64,000 nt of DNA from Microbacterium algeriense. GTDB taxonomy: Bacteria; Actinomycetota; Actinomycetes; Actinomycetales; Microbacteriaceae. The first letter of the stretch is position 1; every line of letters begins with the position of its first letter. Of the stretch, positions 36,601 through 44,381 are shown piece after piece. The notes below the pieces were generated by a model. It had not been told where the DNA came from, ran no database searches, and worked only from the letters and a program-made list of their open reading frames with translations. A program made the position numbers and the translations under genes. The DNA is taken from the NCBI RefSeq assembly GCF_008868005.1, contig NZ_WAAO01000003.1:620001-684000 (forward strand), written 5' to 3'.

Positions 36601-36718
36601 GCGTGCCGGGTGTCGGGTGTCGGGTGCCGGGTGCCGGATGTCGGACGGTTTCACGGATGTCGGACCGGAACGCGGTTTCCGGTCCGACATCCGTCCGTCC
36701 GCCCGACAGGTGTACGGA
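36601..36718. repeat. Intergenic repeat family B, copy 2, with strong hairpin
   Basis: Runs of GGGTGTCGGGTGCCGG-type words (36601-36650) lead into a perfect 18-bp stem, 36653-36670 with 36677-36694 (ACGGATGTCGGACCGGAA and its inverse), and further ACATCCGTCCG half-arms. It sits between convergent genes and can serve as terminator for both. Shares its core words with 7295-7393. Confidence 0.7.
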
Positions 36719-36723
36719 GAGAC

Positions 36724-37380
36724 TCAGGCCACGCGAGGATCGCGCGTCGCGGCGAGCTCCCGGCCGTAGGTGCGGGCGTCGGCCTCGGCGTTCTCCTTGA
36801 GCTCGCGCGCGGTGTCGGCGAACGCGTCGAGCGCCGGGTTGACGCCGACCAGTGTGAACGGGCGCTGCACGACCCGCAGGTCGAGACCCCAGACGTCTTC
36901 GAGCACACGGCGCAGCCAGCCGGTCGAGTGGTCCCAGCCCTCCTTGGGCGAACCGGGAGCGTAGTTGCCGCCGAGGACCGTGACGAGCGTGGCGGGCTTG
37001 CCGTTCAGGGCGGTGCCGGTCGGATCGATGCGCGGGTCGGTGTAGGCCAGGTCGAACCAGGTCTTGAAGTGCTGCGAGACGCCGTAGTTGTACAGCGGCA
37101 CCGCGAACAGCAGCGCGTCGGCGCCGATGAGCTCATCGGCGAACTGCGTCGCGAGGGCGCGGGCCTCGTTCTGCGCGGGGGTCCGCTGGGCCTCGTCGAC
37201 GAAGCCGCCGGTCACGGCATCAGCCCACGCGGTCGCGGGCACCGGGTCGCTCGCCAGATCGCGGCGGGTGACGGTGGAGTCGGGGTGCGACGCGGTCCAC
37301 TCGGCCTCGACGATGTCGGCGAGCGCACGGCTGGCGGACGACGCGGGAAGGATGCTGGCATCCAGGCGGAACAGGGACAT
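36724..37380 (-). CDS. FMN-dependent NADH-azoreductase (AzoR type)
   Basis: 218 residues of flavodoxin-like fold. DASILPASSASRALADIVEAEW (phosphate loop of FMN), PLYNYGVSQHFKTWFD and LGGNYAPGSPKEG mark the AzoR/NQO family, which reduces quinones and azo dyes by two electrons and protects from quinone stress. Divergent from an HxlR repressor with a palindrome between the two, a common regulator-target pair. Confidence 0.92.
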   Translation of the reverse strand: MSLFRLDASILPASSASRALADIVEAEWTASHPDSTVTRRDLASDPVPATAWADAVTGGFVDEAQRTPAQNEARALATQFADELIGADALLFAVPLYNYGVSQHFKTWFDLAYTDPRIDPTGTALNGKPATLVTVLGGNYAPGSPKEGWDHSTGWLRRVLEDVWGLDLRVVQRPFTLVGVNPALDAFADTARELKENAEADARTYGRELAATRDPRVA

Positions 37381-37404
37381 GGGCCTACCTCTCGTTTTCG
37401 TAGT

Positions 37405-37423
37405 CGCTAGGTTTTTCTTAGCG
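37405..37423. promoter_or_regulatory. Candidate HxlR operator
   Basis: CGCTAGG (37405-37411) and CTTAGCG (37417-37423) are inverted arms with one mismatch around TTTTT, centred between the divergent azoreductase and HxlR genes. Confidence 0.5.
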
Positions 37424-37457
37424 GCATCGGTTAACGTAGCACGGGTAGGATGGGCGC

Positions 37458-37796
37458 ATGTCCGAGATCGACGAAGAGCGTCAGGTGTGCGATACCGCCG
37501 TCACCCTGGCCTTCACCGTGCTCGGGAAACGGTGGAACGGCATGATCGTGTCGTCGCTCGGCGGCGGCCCCTCGAGCTTCGTGACGCTCCGCCGCGCGGT
37601 GGGCGGTATCAGCGACACCGTGCTGTCCGACCGGCTGGCCGAACTCGCCGACGCCGGGCTGGTCGCCCGCACCGTCGACGCCGGCCCTCCCGTCGCGGTC
37701 TCCTACGCGCTCACGTCCAGCGGCGAGGGACTCCTGCCGATCCTCGATCAGCTCGGCCGCTGGGCCTCGGCGAACCTCGCCGAACGCGCCCACTAG
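37458..37796 (+). CDS. HxlR-family transcriptional regulator
   Basis: 112 residues, standard for HxlR (about 110-125). Winged helix with a redox-type N-terminal Cys (EERQVCDTAV, C11), TVLGKRWNGMIVSSL, and recognition helix region GGISDTVLSDRLAELADAGLV. Cys at this site senses quinones or electrophiles in YodB/HypR relatives, which fits control of the divergent azoreductase. Confidence 0.92.
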   Translation: MSEIDEERQVCDTAVTLAFTVLGKRWNGMIVSSLGGGPSSFVTLRRAVGGISDTVLSDRLAELADAGLVARTVDAGPPVAVSYALTSSGEGLLPILDQLGRWASANLAERAH

Positions 37797-37806
37797 CCGG
37801 AGGCGC

Positions 37807-39327
37807 TCACCAGGGGCTGGGTTCGTAGTCCTTCAGGAACACGCCGTGGATGTCTTCGCCCGCCTCGCCGCGCACGATCGGGTCGTACACGCGGGCGGCA
37901 CCGTCGACCAGGTCGAGCGGGGCGTGGAAGCCCTCTTCGGCGAGGCGCACCTTCGTGTAATGCGGGCGCTCGTCGGTGATCCACCCGGTGTCGACGGCGG
38001 TCATCAGGATGCCGTCCTTCTCGAGCATCTCGCCGGCGCTGGTGCGGGTGAGCATGTTCAGTGCGGCCTTGGCCATGTTCGTGTGCGGGTGGCCAGGGCC
38101 CTTGTAGCGGCGCGAGAACTGGCCCTCCATGGCCGAGACGTTCACCACGTACTTGCGGTGCGCCGATGACGCGGCCATCGAGGCGCGCAGGCGGCTGATC
38201 AGCAGGAACGGCGCCGTCGTATTGGCGAGCTGCACCTCGAGCATCTCGAGCGGATCGACCTGATCGATCGACTGCACCCAGCTATTCACGCGGTTCACGT
38301 CGGGCACGAGTCCGCCGGCGTCGATCGCGGTGCCGTCGGCGTGCTTCTCGAGCGAGGAGGATCCGGGGGCCATCGCGAGCCGCGCGAGGTCTTCGGCCGT
38401 GAGCGCCTGGCCGCCCTGCTCGGCGACCGTGCCGCCGAGGGCTGCGACGGAGAGCAGCGGGTGCGCGTCGACCGAAGCCTGCAGCGCCTGCGGGTGCGGG
38501 TCGGCCGTGTGCCCGAACGTCTCCATCTCGGGCAGCGGTCCATCGGGAAGCGGCTGCAGCTCGGCATCCGCGAGAAGCGAGTACGCGCCGGGTGAGCGGC
38601 GCACGGTCTGCGCGGCGTTGTTGATCAGGATGTCGAGCGGGCCCTGGGCCGCGACCGAGTCGGCGAGACCGATCACCTGGGCGGGGTCGCGCAGATCGAT
38701 CCCGACCACCCGCAGCCGGTGCAGCCAGTCCGCCGAGTCGGGAAGAGCCGAGAAGCGGCGCACGGCGTCGCGCGGGAAGCGGGTCGTGATCGTGGTGTGG
38801 GCGCCGTCGCGGAGCAGCCGCAGCGCGATGTGCATGCCGATCTTGGCGCGGCCGCCGGTGAGCAGGGCACGCTTGCCGGTGAGGTCGGTGCGGGCGTTGC
38901 GCTTGCCGTGACTGAAGCGGGCGCAGTCCGGGCAGAGCTGGTGGTAGAAGGCGTCGACGAGCGTGTAGGGCTGCTTGCAGATGTAGCAGTTGCGCGGCTT
39001 CAAGAGCTCGCCGGCGATCGGGGCGTCGACCACGCTGGTGGCGAGGTCGTTGCCGCGCGTCTCGTCGTCGATGCGGTCCGGCGCCCCGGTGGCGGTGCGG
39101 GCGACGACGGCCTTGTCGGCCTCCGCGATCGCGTCGCGGATCTCCTTGCGCCGCACGCGCTTGACGGCCTTGAACATCGCCGCGGTCGCATGGCGCACGG
39201 CGACGAAGTCGGGGTGCTCGTTGTCGATCTCGTGCAGTTCGGCCAGCACGCGCAGCGTCGTGGCGAGGTCTTCGGGGTCGATGCCCGGTCCGAGGTCGGG
39301 TGCAGCGTCGGAGGGGGCGTCGGTCAT
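37807..39327 (-). CDS. Short-chain dehydrogenase/reductase with N-terminal zinc ribbon
   Basis: 506 residues from ATG 39327, twice the usual SDR length. Residues 1-110 are helical and charged. A zinc ribbon follows with C114, C117, C132 and C135 (CYIC ... CPDC). Then an SDR Rossmann domain with TGGRAKIG at 157-164 and NNAAQ. A ~60-residue insertion is present after NNAAQ. The usual catalytic YxxxK appears as TxxxK (HTNMAK), although Ser in NVSAMEG and a Tyr eight residues before that Thr are present. An oxidoreductase of unknown substrate. Confidence 0.8.
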   Translation of the reverse strand: MTDAPSDAAPDLGPGIDPEDLATTLRVLAELHEIDNEHPDFVAVRHATAAMFKAVKRVRRKEIRDAIAEADKAVVARTATGAPDRIDDETRGNDLATSVVDAPIAGELLKPRNCYICKQPYTLVDAFYHQLCPDCARFSHGKRNARTDLTGKRALLTGGRAKIGMHIALRLLRDGAHTTITTRFPRDAVRRFSALPDSADWLHRLRVVGIDLRDPAQVIGLADSVAAQGPLDILINNAAQTVRRSPGAYSLLADAELQPLPDGPLPEMETFGHTADPHPQALQASVDAHPLLSVAALGGTVAEQGGQALTAEDLARLAMAPGSSSLEKHADGTAIDAGGLVPDVNRVNSWVQSIDQVDPLEMLEVQLANTTAPFLLISRLRASMAASSAHRKYVVNVSAMEGQFSRRYKGPGHPHTNMAKAALNMLTRTSAGEMLEKDGILMTAVDTGWITDERPHYTKVRLAEEGFHAPLDLVDGAARVYDPIVRGEAGEDIHGVFLKDYEPSPW

Positions 39328-39406
39328 TGTCCTGATTTTACGCGAGTGTCCTGGGCATCCGCCCGGCGCCGAGCACGCCCGCCGTCGGTTGCCGGTCGTC
39401 GGTCGT

Positions 39407-39485
39407 CGAGTGCACGGCTCGTCGCCGAGCGCACGGCCTAACGACGCGACGAAGCCGTGCACTCGTCGAGATCCCGTGCACTCGA
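39407..39485. repeat. Intergenic repeat family C (CGAGTGCACGG arms)
   Basis: CGAGTGCACGGC (39407-39418) faces GCCGTGCACTCG (39454-39465), a perfect 12-bp inverted pair. A second CCGTGCACTCGA lies at 39474-39485 and a decayed arm CGAGCGCACGG at 39426. It lies between divergent genes, so it is not a simple terminator. Confidence 0.6.
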
Positions 39486-39519
39486 CGCCCGCAGTCGGGA
39501 CCCGGCGCCTCGGAGGATC

Positions 39520-39975
39520 ATGGCGCAGACTGTCCTCATGACCGATCCCCACCTCCTCGGACCAGGGCTCCTGCCGACGCCGTTCACCGCCGCCGAGATC
39601 CGCGATGCGACGGGAGCGGGCACGACCGTCCACCTGCTGCTGGAAGGCCCCGACGGTCCGCTCGGCGAGCACGTGAACCGTTTCCACGACACCGACGACG
39701 AGGGCGCCACCCTCGACCGCTGGGCCGTCGACGATCCGAAGGCCGTCGTGTCGAACCGGGTGACCTGGGTCGAGCTGCAGAGCCATGCGGCCTTCGACGC
39801 GGAGACGACCAGCGTCTCGACGGTGGCCCTGAGCACTCCGCTGGGCGATCTCACGTGTCGGCGCTACGACACCGCGGACGGCGTCTTCTGGTTCTCGATC
39901 GACCACCCCGGCATGCCGGTGCAGCACGAGTCCGACGGCCTCCGCACGACCGTGCTGAGCATCGAGCGCGACTGA
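39520..39975 (+). CDS. Conserved-looking protein of unknown function
   Basis: 151 residues from ATG 39520, with GGAGG only 3 bp before it. ATG 39538 (MTDPHLL) would give 145 residues but has no ribosome site. Mostly beta-rich, acidic and soluble, with no signal peptide, membrane segment or cysteine pair. It ends in SIDHPGMPVQHESDGLRTTVL. I recognise no family. Transcribed alone, ending in a strong bidirectional terminator. Confidence 0.65.
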   Translation: MAQTVLMTDPHLLGPGLLPTPFTAAEIRDATGAGTTVHLLLEGPDGPLGEHVNRFHDTDDEGATLDRWAVDDPKAVVSNRVTWVELQSHAAFDAETTSVSTVALSTPLGDLTCRRYDTADGVFWFSIDHPGMPVQHESDGLRTTVLSIERD

Positions 39976-39989
39976 CCTCAGGGGACGAC

Positions 39990-40018
39990 GAAGGGCGGGC
40001 CGCGCCGGCCCGCCCTTC
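39990..40018. terminator. Bidirectional terminator
   Basis: GAAGGGCGGGCC and its inverse GGCCCGCCCTTC form a 12-bp stem around a short GC-rich loop, between the convergent genes ending at 39975 and 40027. Confidence 0.8.
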
Positions 40019-40026
40019 GAGGGGAC

Positions 40027-41232
40027 TCAGTGGCCCGCGGCTCCCACGACGACGAACTCGTTCGGCACGACATCCAGCGTGGCTTCCGCCGCCACCTCGC
40101 CGGTGTGCAGATCGACCGCGAGGATGCGCTTCTTCGCCGGCTCGGTCACGTACGCGACATCCCCCACCACGCGCAGGCCAGGGTGCGGCTGCTGCCACTC
40201 GGTCGGGCTCTCCCACGGATCGATGACCTGCCACGAGTCCACCGGCGCGCCGGCCTCGTCGAGCACGGTCAGCGCCCCGTCCGCGCCGAGCACGACGACG
40301 TCATCGTGGGCGCTGCGCCCGACCCCGCGCCACGTGTACTCCACGCCGTCCGGCAGGTCGACGACCGACAGCGTCCGGGAGTCCGCGTCGATCCGGACGA
40401 GCTGCGACAGCAGGTATCCCTCCGCATCCGGGTCGGTCTTGTAGTCGCCGAAGGCGATCGAGCTGGTCTCGGACACGTAGGCGTTCCCGGTGCGACCGAA
40501 CGGGTCGGGCGCCTCGATCTTGGTGAACGCGCCGTCGTCGAAGAGCAGCACGCCGTCCTCGCATCCGAACATGACGACCTCGTCCTTCAGGGCTCCTTCG
40601 CCGTGCACGCTGGGGCACTGCTCGCTGCGGGCGAGCTCGGTGCCGTCGGCAGCCAGATGCCGGACACCCGAACGCGCCTCGGCGGTGCCGATCGTCGACA
40701 GGACGGTGCCGTCGGCGAGTTCGATGGCGACCCCGTGGTGGGCCGCCTCGGAGGTGAGGGTGTCCACCTCGGGGAGCGTGCCGGTGCCGATGGCGTCCGT
40801 GTCGAACACGCGCACCTCGCCTGTGCCGTCGTCGAACAGGGCCGTGCGTCCGGCATGCGGAGTGGCGTGGCCGGCTGCGACGGCTTCGAACACCTCGCCC
40901 GTGAATTCCACGGCGTCGGAGGCGAGGCCGCTGTCGAGGACGTGGAAGCCGTCTTCCGCGGTGACGAAGACGTGACCGTCGTGATCGCCGGCGCTGTTGA
41001 CGCGCAGGAAGCCGCCGAGCGGCGCCTCCCCGATCGTCTCGAGGGTCTTCCCGTCGAGCACCAGGACTCCTCCGTCGTAGGTGACGGCGACGCGCGTGTC
41101 GCCGTCATGCTGTTCGCCGCTCGGGGCGTCGGCCGAGGAGCCGGCGGGGGCGGCGCCGGCGCATCCGGCGAGCGCCGCGACGGCGAGCGCGCCGAACGCG
41201 GCGAGCGCGAAGCGGGTGCGGGGTCGGGACAT
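40027..41232 (-). CDS. Beta-propeller-like lipoprotein, possible AztD-type zinc chaperone
   Basis: 401 residues from ATG 41232 with GAAGGAGACC before it. Lipobox VAALAGC (C24), then a low-complexity tether with SGEQHDGD and repeated blade-like units (VAVTYDGGVLVLDGKTLETIG, GHVFVTAEDGFHVLDSG, VLGADGALTVLDEAG). The layout resembles AztD, the periplasmic zinc metallochaperone of AztABCD. It follows a related lipoprotein gene by 70 bp in an operon preceded by a Zur-type box, so zinc-starvation expression is inferred. Direct zinc ligands are not certain. Confidence 0.65.
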   Translation of the reverse strand: MSRPRTRFALAAFGALAVAALAGCAGAAPAGSSADAPSGEQHDGDTRVAVTYDGGVLVLDGKTLETIGEAPLGGFLRVNSAGDHDGHVFVTAEDGFHVLDSGLASDAVEFTGEVFEAVAAGHATPHAGRTALFDDGTGEVRVFDTDAIGTGTLPEVDTLTSEAAHHGVAIELADGTVLSTIGTAEARSGVRHLAADGTELARSEQCPSVHGEGALKDEVVMFGCEDGVLLFDDGAFTKIEAPDPFGRTGNAYVSETSSIAFGDYKTDPDAEGYLLSQLVRIDADSRTLSVVDLPDGVEYTWRGVGRSAHDDVVVLGADGALTVLDEAGAPVDSWQVIDPWESPTEWQQPHPGLRVVGDVAYVTEPAKKRILAVDLHTGEVAAEATLDVVPNEFVVVGAAGH

Positions 41233-41302
41233 GGGTGGTCTCCTTCTCTGTGTGGTGGGTGCGCGGGTGCGCGGTGACGACCGGGGCCGCCGAAGACTCG
41301 GG

Positions 41303-42493
41303 TCAGCCGACGAGCTGGAGGAACGAGGGGTCGAGATCGTCGAAGGAACGGGTGATGCGCGCGTCGGTGTGGTCGATCTCGTGCACGGCGCCGAGAGCGG
41401 GGTCTGCGAGGTACGCGTGCCGCCCGCCGACGACGAGCTGCACCCGCTCGCGCAGCGCCGGGTCGGAGACGGCATCCGCGAGCAGCGGTTCCGTCCGTGC
41501 GAGCACCGAGCCGTCCGCTGCCAGGATCCGCACCCACCCTTCGGCGTCGACCGCGACCGTGCGGCTGTCGTCATCGCCCACGGCGACGGCACGCAGCAGC
41601 GGCACATCGGAGTGCAGGAACGTCCAGCGGCGCTGCCGGACGTCGAGCAGCCAGGCCCCCGCGGAACCGGCGACGCCGGCGAGATCAGGACGATCGGTTC
41701 GCCCGGCGAGGTCGGTCGCCGGAGGAGCATCCGCGGGGAAGGGGATGACCTCGGCGGCGACGGTTCCCCCCACCTCGCGGGTGAACAGCACAGCGCCGTC
41801 GGGGCACGCGAACACGGCGCCGACGCGGGTGACGTCCGCGTCGGAAGCGTCGAGGCAGGGCGCGGATGCATCGAGCGCGGCGCCGGAGAGATCGGTCGCC
41901 GCGACCGCCCTGTCGGCGGGCACGAGCAGCCCGCCGGCGAACGGCACCACCGGGCCGGTGTGCATGACGGCGACCGGGTCCGCGGACTCGAGCCCCGCGC
42001 CGAGCTCCTCATGGTCGAGGACCACGAGGCTCGAGCCGCCGAACGCGACGGACGCACGCTGCCCTCCTGCGGTCACGCGCACGTCGCCGGTGCCGTCGAG
42101 CGTTCCCCGCGACCGCGCGTCGCCGCGGAACGAATGGGTGTGGTCGCCGTGCGGAACGGTCCAGCGTGCGGTGTCGATCACCTCGACGCCGGCGTCGTCT
42201 GCGAGAGCCCGGTAGATCAGGCGCCCGTCGCCGGACACCGCGGTCACGTCTCCGGGGGATGCGAACTTCTCCCGCTCCTCGGTGTCGAGGTCGATCAGGG
42301 TGAGCGCTCCCTCCTCGTCGGCGATGACGAGCGCGAGGGCAGGGGAGGCGACCTCGGCGGCACCCCCGGCGTCGAAGCCGTGAACCTCGGTGGTGGCCGG
42401 GCGGGGCGTCGGGGCGACCGCGCAGGAGGCGAGGGTGAGCAGGAGCGCGAGTCCGGCGGAGGCGACGGCGAGGCGGGGAGCGGAGCGTGTCAT
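41303..42493 (-). CDS. Second beta-propeller-like lipoprotein, zinc-regulon candidate
   Basis: 396 residues from ATG 42493. Lipobox LTLASC (C24), then blade-like repeats such as LALVIADEEGALTLIDLDTEE. A His-rich loop PHGDHTHSF lies near residue 113 and could bind zinc. It is distantly similar in layout to its downstream neighbour, and the pair may be diverged duplicates. A perfect Zur-type palindrome ends 17 bp upstream of the start codon, so this is the first gene of a zinc-repressed operon. No transporter genes are adjacent. Confidence 0.65.
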   Translation of the reverse strand: MTRSAPRLAVASAGLALLLTLASCAVAPTPRPATTEVHGFDAGGAAEVASPALALVIADEEGALTLIDLDTEEREKFASPGDVTAVSGDGRLIYRALADDAGVEVIDTARWTVPHGDHTHSFRGDARSRGTLDGTGDVRVTAGGQRASVAFGGSSLVVLDHEELGAGLESADPVAVMHTGPVVPFAGGLLVPADRAVAATDLSGAALDASAPCLDASDADVTRVGAVFACPDGAVLFTREVGGTVAAEVIPFPADAPPATDLAGRTDRPDLAGVAGSAGAWLLDVRQRRWTFLHSDVPLLRAVAVGDDDSRTVAVDAEGWVRILAADGSVLARTEPLLADAVSDPALRERVQLVVGGRHAYLADPALGAVHEIDHTDARITRSFDDLDPSFLQLVG

Positions 42494-42509
42494 GGCTCTC
42501 TCACCCTAT

Positions 42510-42524
42510 TGAGAATGATTCTCA
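42510..42524. promoter_or_regulatory. Zur/Fur-type box
   Basis: TGAGAATGATTCTCA is a perfect 7-1-7 inverted repeat, close to the actinobacterial Zur consensus TGAAAATGATTTTCA. It lies 17 bp before the lipoprotein start on the minus strand and 89 bp before the M4 protease start on the plus strand, so it could control either or both. Confidence 0.8.
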
Positions 42525-42612
42525 TCCTCAAGTCGGAAGTCCGATGCCGCGTGGGTCCGGGCGTCGGAGACGGATGCGCGCGAACGTCGCCACCCCGGCG
42601 TAGGGTCGCAGC

Positions 42613-43680
42613 ATGAGCAGCACAGCGGCGGTACGTCACGGAGTGATTCCCTCCTATCTGCTGGCGCGCCTCGCCGAGTCCGGCCGCTTCCCGAAGGCCG
42701 CGGCCGCCGCCCGGCAGACGCTGACCGCGGGGCGCCCGCCGTTCCGCGCCCGCATCGACCTCTCGATCGACGAGAACGGCGACCTCGTCGCGCAGCTCTC
42801 CGATGCGCCGAACCGCACCATCAGCGACGCCGGCAACACGCAGCAGCTCCCGGGGGCGATCGTGCGCGGCGAAGACGACGCCCCGGTCGAAGACGCCGCG
42901 GTGAACGAGGCCTTCGACGGCCTCGGGGCGACGTTCGAGATGCTGCTCGCGGCGTTCGGCCGCAACTCGCTCGACGATGCCGGCGCGCCGCTCGACGCGA
43001 CGGTGCACTACGGCGTCGACTACGACAACGCCTTCTGGGACGGCGAGCGCATGGTGTTCGGCGACGGCGACGGCGAGGTGTTCCAGGGGTTCACCGCGTC
43101 TCTCACCGTGATCGGCCACGAACTCGCACACGGGGTCGTGCAGCACACGGCCAACCTCGAATACCAGGGCCAGCCCGGCGCCCTGAACGAGTCGATCGCC
43201 GATGTTTTCGGCGCCCTGACCGAGCAGTACGCCCTCGGGCAGACCGCCGACCAGGCCAGCTGGCTCATCGGCGCCGAGATCTTCACCGACGCCGTCGAGG
43301 GTGCGGCCCTGCGGTCGATGATCGCTCCGGGCACGGCCTACGACGACGATGAGCTCGGCAAAGACCCGCAGCCCGACCACATGAGCGGCTTCGTCCGCAC
43401 GACGGAGGACAACGGCGGGGTGCACATCAACTCCGGCATCCCGAACCGGGCCTTCGCCCTGTTCGCCCGCGATCTCGGCGGCAACGCCTGGGAGCGCGCT
43501 GGCACGGTCTGGTATCGGGCGCTGACCGGCGGGCTGTCCGACACCGCGACGTTCACCGAGTTCGCTGACGCCACGGTCTCCGCCGCCGAGGCCATCGACC
43601 GCGCCACGGTCGCAGCGGCTCGACGCGCGTGGACGGCCGTGGGAGTCTATGAGGATGAGCGAGTCCCCTCCGCCGACTGA
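42613..43680 (+). CDS. Protealysin-like M4 metalloprotease
   Basis: 355 residues, no signal peptide. Zinc motif HELAH at residues 169-173 and the third ligand in NESIADVFG (Glu near 193). A late His in GGVHINSGIPNRAF completes the thermolysin-type active site. The N-terminus RHGVIPSYLLARLAE is the short propeptide of protealysins. Such enzymes act in the cytoplasm or are released without a classical signal. The next gene overlaps it and encodes the matching emfourin inhibitor. Confidence 0.93.
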   Translation: MSSTAAVRHGVIPSYLLARLAESGRFPKAAAAARQTLTAGRPPFRARIDLSIDENGDLVAQLSDAPNRTISDAGNTQQLPGAIVRGEDDAPVEDAAVNEAFDGLGATFEMLLAAFGRNSLDDAGAPLDATVHYGVDYDNAFWDGERMVFGDGDGEVFQGFTASLTVIGHELAHGVVQHTANLEYQGQPGALNESIADVFGALTEQYALGQTADQASWLIGAEIFTDAVEGAALRSMIAPGTAYDDDELGKDPQPDHMSGFVRTTEDNGGVHINSGIPNRAFALFARDLGGNAWERAGTVWYRALTGGLSDTATFTEFADATVSAAEAIDRATVAAARRAWTAVGVYEDERVPSAD

Positions 43681-43960
43681 CCCGCAGGTCGTGGTCGCGG
43701 TGGTGCGCTCCGGCGGCATCGCGGGGATCCGCCGGCAGTGGCGGGTCGAGGTGGAATCGTCGGACGCGTCGGAGTGGATCGACCTGATCGACCGCTGCCC
43801 CTGGGACCAGGAGACGGATGCCGACACCGGCGCCGACCGCTTCGTCTGGCGGATCCGCGCCCGCACCCCTTCCGAGCGCCGCGAGCGCGAGCTCCCGGAC
43901 TCTGCCCTGGACGGCCCCTGGCTCGCGCTCGTCCAGGCCGTCCGCGCTGCCGCTGCCTGA
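43655..43960 (+). CDS. Emfourin-type inhibitor of protealysin-like proteases
   Basis: 101 residues from ATG 43655 (GGGAG 9 bp upstream); ATG 43649 is an alternative. It overlaps the protease gene by 26 bp. Small size and the motifs VVVAVVRSGGIAGIRRQWRVEV and WIDLIDRCPW fit emfourin, a proteinaceous inhibitor encoded next to protealysin in Serratia and many other bacteria. Co-expression from one mRNA would keep the protease silent in the cytoplasm. Confidence 0.88.
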   Translation: MSESPPPTDPQVVVAVVRSGGIAGIRRQWRVEVESSDASEWIDLIDRCPWDQETDADTGADRFVWRIRARTPSERRERELPDSALDGPWLALVQAVRAAAA

Positions 43961-44041
43961 CGGATCGCGCAGGCACCGGCATCCGATCAATCCGGTGTGA
44001 ATCAGACCCGGCTACCCCCTCCGGGGGTCACAATGGACCGC

Positions 44042-44272
44042 ATGGGACTGTTCCAGCACAAGCCTGAAGAAGAAGAGAACCCGTGGGCTCTGCCCTCCGA
44101 GCCGCTCGAGCACTCGGAGTCGGATCAGCTGGACACCGCCCCCGTGGTCGATCCGCTCTCGATCGGCCTCGGGGCCGAGACCAGCGGCGACCTCAGCTCG
44201 ATCCTGTTCCCCGTCGCGCCGCCCCCGCCCCCTGCCGAGGAGCGCGCGGAGACCGGAGAGCCCGAGGACTGA
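44042..44272 (+). CDS. Small acidic protein, unknown function
   Basis: 76 residues from ATG 44042 (ATG 44033 would add three). Very acidic and Pro-rich, with no hydrophobic core, Cys or signal peptide; it looks disordered. It begins MGLFQHKPEEEENPWALPSEPLE. Position between emfourin and RNase HI gives no clue to function. Codon use matches neighbours, which supports expression. Confidence 0.55.
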   Translation: MGLFQHKPEEEENPWALPSEPLEHSESDQLDTAPVVDPLSIGLGAETSGDLSSILFPVAPPPPPAEERAETGEPED

Positions 44273-44381
44273 CCCCGCCGCAGATTCGCGCTCGCGTCGC
44301 ATCCCTGCGCCCCTCCGCTGCGACCTCGGTGCGAAACGGCGGTGGCACGGGCACGCACCCGCCCGCGGCTACGGTGGAGGG

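Noticed and set aside
36724..37380. The azoreductase as part of the Van-like cluster
   Set aside because: It is convergent with the kinase, separated by a strong hairpin, and pairs with its own HxlR regulator.
43997..44041. Start of the small acidic protein at 43997
   Set aside because: The extra residues come from the intergenic region; ATG 44042 gives a compact, uniformly acidic protein.
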